Of a DNA stretch of 64,000 nucleotides, positions 57,530 through 64,000 are shown piece by piece (the stretch's first letter is position 1; each line of letters opens with the position of its first letter). This DNA comes from Gemmatimonadota bacterium (lineage in GTDB: Bacteria; ARS69). The stretch spans positions 1-64,000 of the forward strand of contig JASLLL010000006.1 in NCBI GenBank assembly GCA_030747075.1, read 5' to 3'. The notes beneath the pieces are model-generated. The model was not told where the DNA came from. It ran no database searches and saw only the letters and a list, made by a program, of their open reading frames with translations. The translations under genes were made by a program, and so were the position numbers.

Positions 57530-59932
57530 ATGCATCGGAACATCTCTCTTGCCGCTCTGGCGGTCGCCCTGTCTTGCCTTGCGCCGTGTCCCTCGTTCGC
57601 GTGGGATACCTACAACACCGTCCTTCGCAGCCATCAGAATGTCCACCCCGGCGTGAATGACTGCTGGGGGTACACGGCCCCGGACGGAACGGAACTGGCC
57701 ATCTATGGCTACGATCTGGGAACGGCCTTCGTGAACGCGACGGACCCGGACAACCCGGTCGAGATCTTCGACCTGGCCGGTCCCAGTTCCGTCTGGCGAG
57801 ACATCAAGACATACCTCAACTATGCGTACATCGTCACGGAAGGATCGGGCGCGGGGACGGGCATGCAGATTGTGGATCTCTCGGATCCGCTGAACCCCGT
57901 CTATGTCACCACCTACACGGCGGCCGGAATGACCACCGCGCACAACATCTGGATCGACGAACCCGAGGGCGTCGCCTATTGCTGCGGGGCGGCCCCGGGC
58001 GGGGGGATGCACATTCTGTCGCTTGCGGACCCCGAGAATCCGGTAGAGCTGGACTTCTTCAGTCAGTACTACATCCACGATCTGTATGTCGGGAACGGTC
58101 GAGCTTATGCCGGGAACATCTACTCGGGCGCGCTTCGGATCATTGATGTGACGAATCCATCCCAGCCGGTGACCATTGCTTCGCATTTCTATCCGGACGG
58201 ATTCACACACAACGGGTGGCCGACCGCGGATGAGTCGCACTGCATCACCACGGATGAAGTCGGCGGGGGGCACCTGAAGATCTGGGACATCTCCAACTTC
58301 TCGAACATCTCGCTTGCCGGAGAGTGGGAGCCGGACCCCAACGGGATCATCCACAATGCTCTGCTCCGTGACGACATGGCGTACATCTCCTACTACACGC
58401 GCGGAGCCCGAATCGTGGATGTCACGAACCCGACCGCTCCCGTGGAAGTGGGGTACTTCGACACCTCCACAAGGCCCAGCGGGTTCAATGGTGACTGGGG
58501 CATCTACTGCTTCCGGGACGACAACATCGTGTACGCGTCGGATCGCCAGAACGGACTGTTCATCTTTGAGTTCGTCGGGGACTTTGCCGCGGACATTTCC
58601 GGGGTCGTGCGTGACGCGGGAACGATGGCCGTTCTGGACAGCGCGACGGTAACCCTCCTGGAGGACGGGCTCACACTCTCTACCGGAGGGGCGGGCACCT
58701 ATGCCGGCGCGGTCTCCGGAGGGAGCTACACGGTGATCACCACGCGGTTCGGTTATGTACCGGACACGACCGTTGTGGCCATGCCCGGGCACTCGCAGGT
58801 GACCCACGATGTACTGCTGAGCGCGTCCCCGAACGGGGCGGCGCGGCTTCACCTGACATACCGCGGCGCCCCTGCGGAAGGGGTGCTGATGGATATCCCG
58901 GGGACCCCCGTTCACGGACTGGTGTCGGACGCCGCCGGGGAGATTCTCGTGCCGGGTCTTCCGGTGGGACAGACCTGGGGGCTTCGCGTGGCGCGCTTCG
59001 GGCTGGCGGTGACGGAGATTCCCGCAGCGGTCACCGAGGGGACCGTGACGGATGTGTTCGCGGAACTGGCCTCGGGATTCCAGGACGACTTCGAAGTCGA
59101 TCAGGGCTGGACGGTGGGAGACCCCGCCGATGACGCAACGGACGGATTCTGGGAACGGCGGATTCCTCTCGGCAGCTACTTCCTGGGTATCGTCGGTCCC
59201 GAAGAGGACGCAACCCAGGCCGGGACCGGATACGCCTACATCACGGAACGCCATGTGATGGGGGCCTATGTCGGGACTTCGGATGTGGATACCGGGCGCA
59301 CCTCCGTGCTCTCCCCCGTGTTTGATGCGACCGGGCTGGGGTCACTCATGCTGAACTACCAGCGCTGGTTTTCGAATCGGGCGCCCACTCCCGCATCGGA
59401 TCCGTTCCGGGCGGAGATCAGCAACGACGGCGGCGCCACCTGGACGAATCTGGAGACGGTGAACACGGGAACGGACAGCTGGGCCGCGGTGAGCATCTCG
59501 CTGGACGGGGTGATCACCCTGACGGACTCCATGCGTCTCCGGTTCTCGGCGGAGGACCCAGGTAGCGACACCTATGTGGAAGCCGGACTCGACGATGTAG
59601 AGATTCTCTCCACCGCGACTTCGGCGGGAATCCCGTCTGCCGCGACGGACTCAGAGTCTCTGCTTCGCGCTCCAGTGCCGAGTCCGTTCCGTTCGAGCGT
59701 GGACTTTTCGTTTGAACTCCCCGCATCCGATGCCGTGGAACTGGTCGTCCACGATGTCTCGGGGCGTCGAGTCGCGCGGCTTCTCTCCGCCGAGCGCCTG
59801 GCTTCGGGAGTGCATCGCGTTCGCTGGGACGGGCGGGATGACCAAGGGCGACAGGCGGTTCCGGGTGTCTACTTCGTGCGGCTGGAAACCCGGGAAGGCG
59901 TGGAGTCCGAGAAGGTCGTGCGCGTTCGCTGA
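57530..59932 (+). CDS. Large secreted LVIVD-repeat (choice-of-anchor B type) protein
   Basis: 800 residues. A signal peptide at 1-24 (cleavage near SFA-WD) is followed by five or so LVIVD-type beta-propeller repeats (MQIVDLSDPLNPV, LRIIDVTNPSQPV, ARIVDVTNPTAPV) to about residue 350. Then come a carboxypeptidase-regulatory-like domain (ISGVVRDAGTMAVLDSATV), an MAM/jelly-roll-like segment (FEVDQGWTVG to DDVEIL) and a FlgD-like C-terminal domain (LVVHDVSGRRVARLL, WDGRDDQGRQAVPGVYFV). GAGGAACCC lies before the ATG at 57530. A cell-surface or released structural/binding protein is likely. Confidence 0.85.
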   Translation: MHRNISLAALAVALSCLAPCPSFAWDTYNTVLRSHQNVHPGVNDCWGYTAPDGTELAIYGYDLGTAFVNATDPDNPVEIFDLAGPSSVWRDIKTYLNYAYIVTEGSGAGTGMQIVDLSDPLNPVYVTTYTAAGMTTAHNIWIDEPEGVAYCCGAAPGGGMHILSLADPENPVELDFFSQYYIHDLYVGNGRAYAGNIYSGALRIIDVTNPSQPVTIASHFYPDGFTHNGWPTADESHCITTDEVGGGHLKIWDISNFSNISLAGEWEPDPNGIIHNALLRDDMAYISYYTRGARIVDVTNPTAPVEVGYFDTSTRPSGFNGDWGIYCFRDDNIVYASDRQNGLFIFEFVGDFAADISGVVRDAGTMAVLDSATVTLLEDGLTLSTGGAGTYAGAVSGGSYTVITTRFGYVPDTTVVAMPGHSQVTHDVLLSASPNGAARLHLTYRGAPAEGVLMDIPGTPVHGLVSDAAGEILVPGLPVGQTWGLRVARFGLAVTEIPAAVTEGTVTDVFAELASGFQDDFEVDQGWTVGDPADDATDGFWERRIPLGSYFLGIVGPEEDATQAGTGYAYITERHVMGAYVGTSDVDTGRTSVLSPVFDATGLGSLMLNYQRWFSNRAPTPASDPFRAEISNDGGATWTNLETVNTGTDSWAAVSISLDGVITLTDSMRLRFSAEDPGSDTYVEAGLDDVEILSTATSAGIPSAATDSESLLRAPVPSPFRSSVDFSFELPASDAVELVVHDVSGRRVARLLSAERLASGVHRVRWDGRDDQGRQAVPGVYFVRLETREGVESEKVVRVR

Positions 59933-59948
59933 TTCGGCGCGGAGCCTG

Positions 59949-60314
59949 CTAGCGGGCCTGCTCGGAGAAGATATCGAGGCGAATGTTGGATCCCGGTTCC
60001 ACGAAGAAGCGGATGCCCTCCTCGTCAGGCATCCATGAGAACTGAATGTCGCGCCTGCGGTGCCGGCCGGGGAACTCGACGAGTCCGCTCTCGAAGTCCT
60101 TCAGGTGGCAGCCGAGTGTCTTGAGTTCCGCATCCAGGTCCGAGAGTTCACGCGTGAGACGGTCGTGTTCCGGCGAAGAGTTGCCGAACTCCTCGCGGAC
60201 TCTGATCAGTTCCTTCCACTTGTCCGCTGCATCGCGCGCAATGGATCGCACAAGAGGGAGGGCCTGTTCGGCTTCCCGGATTGAAAAGCGCCGCTCTTCC
60301 TGGGATGCACTCAT
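59949..60314 (-). CDS. DUF2203-like protein
   Basis: 121 residues. RFSIREAEQALPLVRSIARD starts a long helical hairpin (to about residue 70), then LGCHLKDFESGLVEFPGRHRRRDIQFSW and RFFVEPGS, the DUF2203 pattern. Soluble, no catalytic motif known. The final residues are codon-normal; it lies between a secreted protein gene and korB. Confidence 0.75.
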   Translation of the reverse strand: MSASQEERRFSIREAEQALPLVRSIARDAADKWKELIRVREEFGNSSPEHDRLTRELSDLDAELKTLGCHLKDFESGLVEFPGRHRRRDIQFSWMPDEEGIRFFVEPGSNIRLDIFSEQAR

Positions 60315-60484
60315 CGTTCCCCTCCCGGCCCGCCGGTCTGCGGGACACTAGTAGCATCGGCCGGACCGCACCGGCTCTTCACCGGAATCCTGCGGCCGCT
60401 TTGGGGGGATCGGTCGGTGATTGCGGGCGTTTCGCCCTCCCTCCGGCGAAGCCGCAGCAGAGCGCAGCCCGACACCCAAACCAG

Positions 60485-61510
60485 TTAGATCTCCCAGACA
60501 TCCCCTTGCTCAAGAAGGTCTTCCAGCTTCCCCGGCCCTTCGGCCGCAGTGACCGTGGCGATCTGGTCCGCCATGGCCGCATCGAAGGTGGGGGCCTCCA
60601 CGGCTCGGAACACGCCGATGGGAAGCGGGAAATCCGGGGGTTGCAATGACGCAAGCATAGACGCCATGGCCACAGAAGGGGCCTTTTCGTCGTGGACGAA
60701 GAGGCCGTCCGTCTGGTTTCCGCTTTCAGGAATGTCGACGATTTCAAGGTCCCGGGACTGGAAGCGAAGACCCTTGTTCTCTTCCGAGCCGAACACGAGC
60801 GGCTTCCCATGGGCGAGCTCCACCTGCGTGTCCTTGCGGTGGGCTCTCTCCGTGATGCTCTTGAAGGCGCCGTTGTTGAAGATGTTGCAGTTCTGGTAAA
60901 TCTCCACGAAGGAGGTTCCGCGGTGAGCCTGAGCCCGCGCGAGCGTCTCCTTGAGATGCTGCCCTGAGACATCGGTGGTGCGGGCGACGAAAGTGGCTCC
61001 CGACCCAAGCGCCAGCAGGATCGGATTGAACGGAGGGTCCACGGTGCCGTAGGGCGAGGACCGCGTGCGCTTGCCGTACTCCGAAGTGGGGGAGTACTGG
61101 CCCTTGGTGAGCCCGTAGATTCGGTTGTTGAACATCAAGATGTTGATGTCGACATTGCGCCGGAGCGTATGGATGAGGTGATTCCCTCCGATGGCAAGCG
61201 AGTCTCCGTCTCCGGACGCGACCCATACGGACAGATTCGGGTTGGCAATCTTCACACCACTGGCGATGGCGGCCGCACGGCCATGAATGCCGTGGAAACC
61301 GTAGGTCTTCAGGTAGTACGGAAACCGGCTGGAACATCCGATGCCCGACACGAAGACGAAGTCCTCCCGGGGAATCCCGAGCGTCGGAAGGATGTTCTGT
61401 ACCGCCGAGAGAATGGAATAGTCTCCGCAGCCCGGACACCATCGGATGGCCTGATTGCTGACGAAGTCCTTCTTGACGAGGGGAGCGCTCCCGTTGGCCT
61501 GGTCGGTCAT
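60485..61510 (-). CDS. korB: 2-oxoacid:ferredoxin oxidoreductase beta subunit (KorB)
   Basis: 341 residues. IRWCPGCGDYSILSAVQ opens the subunit with two of the [4Fe-4S] cysteines. The thiamine diphosphate motif is SGDGDSLAIGGNHLIH followed by NNRIYGLTKGQ, and IYQNCNIFNN holds a further cysteine. The sequence style is that of 2-oxoglutarate:ferredoxin oxidoreductase. It shares an ATGA overlap with korA upstream. It links 2-oxoglutarate oxidation, or in reverse CO2 fixation, to ferredoxin. Confidence 0.9.
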   Translation of the reverse strand: MTDQANGSAPLVKKDFVSNQAIRWCPGCGDYSILSAVQNILPTLGIPREDFVFVSGIGCSSRFPYYLKTYGFHGIHGRAAAIASGVKIANPNLSVWVASGDGDSLAIGGNHLIHTLRRNVDINILMFNNRIYGLTKGQYSPTSEYGKRTRSSPYGTVDPPFNPILLALGSGATFVARTTDVSGQHLKETLARAQAHRGTSFVEIYQNCNIFNNGAFKSITERAHRKDTQVELAHGKPLVFGSEENKGLRFQSRDLEIVDIPESGNQTDGLFVHDEKAPSVAMASMLASLQPPDFPLPIGVFRAVEAPTFDAAMADQIATVTAAEGPGKLEDLLEQGDVWEI

Positions 61511-63369
61511 TCCCCGTCCTCCAGCGTGCGGTGGATTGCATCCAGGATCTCCGAACTCTTGAACGGTTTGCCCTGGACCTTGTTGTACTGTTTCACATCG
61601 ATGAGGAACTCCGCTCGCAGCATGTGCGCCAACTGGCCGAGGTTCAGTTCCGGGACCAGGATCTTGTCAAACCCCTTCAGGAGTTCCTCCAGATTCTTCG
61701 GGAAGGGGAACAGGTAGTCCACATGAACATGGGACACTTGAAGACCGTTTTCCGCGCCGCGCCGCAGCGCGCCGCAGATGGCTCCGTAGGTGCTCCCCCA
61801 ACTGACAATCAGGAGTTTGCCGGTGCGGTCCCCGACCACTTCGGCGTCGGGGATGGAATCCTGGATCCGGGCGACCTTCTCGGCGCGCAGCTGGACCATC
61901 TTCTGGTGGTTGGCGGGGTCGTGGCTGACATTGCCGCTCCCGTCCTCCTTTTCCAGGCCTCCGATCCGATGTTCCAGGCCCGGCGTGCCGGGAATGGCCC
62001 AGGGCCGTGCGAGCGATTCCGGGTCCCGATCGAAGGGGCGGAAGCCCTCCGGGTCTGTTCGCAGCTTGACGGGGATTCCCGGGAGTTCGTCCGGGGAGGG
62101 GATCTTCCACGGCTCCGCGCCGTTGGCGAGGTATCCGTCCGAGAGAATGATGACCGGAGTCATGTACTGGATGGCGATCCGCGCCCCCTCCATGGCTGCC
62201 CAGAAGCAATGCCCCGGAGAGCGTGCGCTGATAATGGGGATGGGGGCCTCGCCGTGCCGCCCGTAGGCGGCCTGAAGCAGGTCCGCCTGCTCCGTTTTCG
62301 TGGGGAGACCCGTGGAGGGACCTCCTCGCTGGATGTTCACGATCACAAGCGGGAGCTCCGCCATCACAGCCAGCCCCATGGCTTCCGACTTGAGCGCCAT
62401 GCCCGGCCCGCTGGTGGTCGTGACCGCGAGCATCCCCGCGAACGCTCCACCGATCGCCTGGCAGATGGCTGCGATCTCATCTTCGACCTGGATGGTCAAC
62501 ACGCCATGGCGCTTGTGCTTGGCCATCTCGTGAAGGATGTCGCTGGCGGGGGTGATGGGATAAGTGGACAGAAACACGGGAAGCCGGGAGCGGTGCCCGG
62601 CGGCGGTCAGTCCGAGCGCCATGGCCGTATTGCCGTTGATGTTGCGGTATTTCCCGGGAGGGAACTCCGCCTTCTCCACGCGATAAGTGGTCTGGAAGAC
62701 ATGCGTGGCCTCGCAGTAGGCTCGTCCGCCCTGGATCGCGAGGCGGTTGGCCTCGGCCAGTTCGGGGCGGTTCTGGAACTTCTTTTTCAGCCAGGCGACC
62801 GTGGTGTCGGATGACTGATTGTAGAGGTAGTACATCATCCCCAGTGCGAAGAAGTTCTTGCATCGGTCCACGGTCTTGCGGGGAAGGTCCAGCTTCTCCA
62901 GCGCCTTCCGCGTGAGCGTCGTAAGCGGAACTTCGATGGTTCGGTAGCCGTCCAGCGAGTGGTCATCCAGGGGGCTCTTCTCGTACCCGGCAAGCTGGAT
63001 GTTCTTCGGCGTGAAGAGATCCGTATTGATGATCAGGATGGCATTGACCTTGAGGTCCTGGACGTTCATGCGAAGCGCGGCGGGATTCATCGCGACGAGT
63101 GCATCCGGCTGATCACCGGGAGTATGAATGTCCATGCTGGCAAAGCTGATCTGGAAGCCGCTCACGCCAGCCAGCGAACCCGCGGGTGCGCGGATCTCGG
63201 AAGGGAAGTCCGGGAAAGTGCTGACATCGTTCCCGAGGATGGCGGAGGTGTTGGTGAACTGGTTTCCGGTGACCTGCATTCCGTCACCGGAGTCTCCGGC
63301 GAACCGGATGATCACACGCTGGACGCTTTCGACTCCGTTCTGCACGGGGTCCTTCGCTGTCGGGTTCAT
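61507..63369 (-). CDS. korA: 2-oxoacid:ferredoxin oxidoreductase, fused gamma-alpha subunit (KorA)
   Basis: 620 residues. The gamma domain (about 1-195) starts QRVIIRFAGDSGDGMQVTGN. The alpha (pyrimidine-binding) domain has STYPITPASDILHEMAKHK and TTTSGPGMALKSEAMGLAVM, and a C-terminal transketolase-like domain has IVSWGSTYGAI. The fused gamma-alpha form of about 620 residues is the KorA type known from mycobacteria and other aerobes. ATG at 63369; a GTG at 63432 is an unlikely longer start. Confidence 0.9.
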   Translation of the reverse strand: MNPTAKDPVQNGVESVQRVIIRFAGDSGDGMQVTGNQFTNTSAILGNDVSTFPDFPSEIRAPAGSLAGVSGFQISFASMDIHTPGDQPDALVAMNPAALRMNVQDLKVNAILIINTDLFTPKNIQLAGYEKSPLDDHSLDGYRTIEVPLTTLTRKALEKLDLPRKTVDRCKNFFALGMMYYLYNQSSDTTVAWLKKKFQNRPELAEANRLAIQGGRAYCEATHVFQTTYRVEKAEFPPGKYRNINGNTAMALGLTAAGHRSRLPVFLSTYPITPASDILHEMAKHKRHGVLTIQVEDEIAAICQAIGGAFAGMLAVTTTSGPGMALKSEAMGLAVMAELPLVIVNIQRGGPSTGLPTKTEQADLLQAAYGRHGEAPIPIISARSPGHCFWAAMEGARIAIQYMTPVIILSDGYLANGAEPWKIPSPDELPGIPVKLRTDPEGFRPFDRDPESLARPWAIPGTPGLEHRIGGLEKEDGSGNVSHDPANHQKMVQLRAEKVARIQDSIPDAEVVGDRTGKLLIVSWGSTYGAICGALRRGAENGLQVSHVHVDYLFPFPKNLEELLKGFDKILVPELNLGQLAHMLRAEFLIDVKQYNKVQGKPFKSSEILDAIHRTLEDGE

Positions 63370-63428
63370 AGCTCCGCTCTCGCCGCAAGGCGATGGTTCC
63401 CCCGGTCTCCCGGGAAAAGGCTGACGGC

Positions 63429-64000
63429 TCACGCCCCCCGGGAGGAGGAGGCAGACAGTTTCTTGACGACTTGCTTCCTTGCCCTGTTCTTCGACACCCC
63501 TGATCTATCGGTTGAGAGGGATGGGGTCAAGAGATCCTCGGGTTTTCTTCCGATTGCGTCCATTTTCTCCAGGAATCGGAGCGTCAGGATATCTCGTGCG
63601 CGGGCGTAAGTGGAGGGGGTGAATCGATCCAGATGGGCGATCCCACCCGCCATCATTCCGTGTCCGCCCGCCTTTCCTTCCTTGCCGACCACCCGGGCAA
63701 TGGTCCGTCCCGCATGGCCGGAGCGGACCCTGGTTCGGAGCGACAGGGCCACCATGCCGTTCACCTGGCCCATGCAGAGCGCCCAGCGCACGGAGTCCAG
63801 TCGCAGAATCATGTCGCAGAACTCGGCGCAGAAGTCCGGGTTGGAGATCTTCCCCAGCGAAGTGACGGAGACATCCCCGTAGAGGACGGAGTGAGACAGC
63901 GCGTGTCCCATCAGCCCGAAGTACTCCCGGGAGACGCCCGCGTGTTCGATGTCGGAGATCTTGCGGAAGTCCACATGCGGGAAAAGCGCGACATAGGCGT
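63429..64000 (-). CDS. DHH-family phosphoesterase, 3' part (partial)
   Basis: About 190 residues; the gene continues beyond the window edge. The DHHA1 substrate-binding motif GGHGMMAGG is present, with the preceding VNGMVALSLRTR strand and a REYFGLMGHALSHSVLYG helix, as in the NrnA/RecJ-like oligoribonuclease group. The DHH metal motifs must lie outside. The C-terminal 45 residues are basic and disordered. It ends 60 bases before korA. Confidence 0.7.
   Translation of the reverse strand, partial: AYVALFPHVDFRKISDIEHAGVSREYFGLMGHALSHSVLYGDVSVTSLGKISNPDFCAEFCDMILRLDSVRWALCMGQVNGMVALSLRTRVRSGHAGRTIARVVGKEGKAGGHGMMAGGIAHLDRFTPSTYARARDILTLRFLEKMDAIGRKPEDLLTPSLSTDRSGVSKNRARKQVVKKLSASSSRGA

Noticed and set aside
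60423-60437. GGGCG-TTT-CGCCC stem downstream of korB
   Set aside because: Only 5 pairs and no T-run on the reverse strand, the direction of korB transcription.

Overview
This is one contiguous piece of a GC-rich, Gram-negative-type bacterial chromosome, densely packed and full of 4-base ATGA/GTGA/TTGA gene overlaps. Outer-membrane indicators are a secretin (PilQ), a lipoprotein PilP, an LpxL-type acyltransferase and the heptose genes. Two large secreted proteins end in the same FlgD-like beta-sandwich domain, and a ferredoxin-dependent 2-oxoglutarate oxidoreductase sits beside ordinary TCA and glycolytic genes. That mixture is typical of lesser-known FCB-group lineages (Krumholzibacteriota/Eisenbacteria-like) or deltaproteobacteria-like relatives; this placement is inference. 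I see no insertion sequence, prophage or CRISPR array.

Layout. 1-3.3 kb: end of a barrel protein, then cvpA and the GDP-mannose genes manB and manC. 3.5-20.5 kb: an almost complete type IV pilus locus in the Myxococcus/Geobacter order (comEA-like, pilB, pilT, pilC, pilS, pilR, two pilins, an ABC transporter like PilH/PilI, a TPR protein, pilD, pilM-N-O-P-Q, aroK). It includes a well-placed sigma-54 promoter for the first pilin, next to the sigma-54 activator PilR. 20.6-25.8 kb: housekeeping genes (rsmD, coaD, obgE, dprA, acyltransferase). 26-32 kb: a membrane protein, rnd, a GH57 glycosidase with a DUF3467 partner, and a secreted M6 metalloprotease. 32.1-43.8 kb: one long forward run of hldE1, hldE2, sucCD, ndk, yceD-rpmF, plsX-fabH-fabD-fabG-acpP-fabF and rnc. 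The RNase III carries an exceptional 240-residue charged tail.

43.8-49.6 kb is the most unusual part. It holds a reverse-strand operon of an ECF sigma factor, a single-pass membrane anti-sigma-like protein and a TPR-CHAT caspase-like protease, divergent from a PAS/Rossmann/GAF/GAF protein without an output domain. The predicted topology puts the CHAT protease and the sensor half of the anti-sigma protein on the same, periplasmic side. This suggests a protease-gated sigma-release module, a CRISPR-free counterpart of the output arm of the type III-E (Craspase) systems. 49.6-53.2 kb: gap-pgk-tpiA-secG-tRNA-Leu(GAG), closed by a clear terminator. 53.3-64 kb: two aminotransferases, an acetyltransferase, an EamA exporter, a secreted LVIVD-repeat protein, DUF2203, korA/korB and the 3' part of a DHH phosphoesterase.

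Four promoter-like sites (near 190, 22692, 32050 and 49551) share TTGAC, a 17-base spacer and TAnnnT, and each carries an inverted repeat in or next to the spacer.
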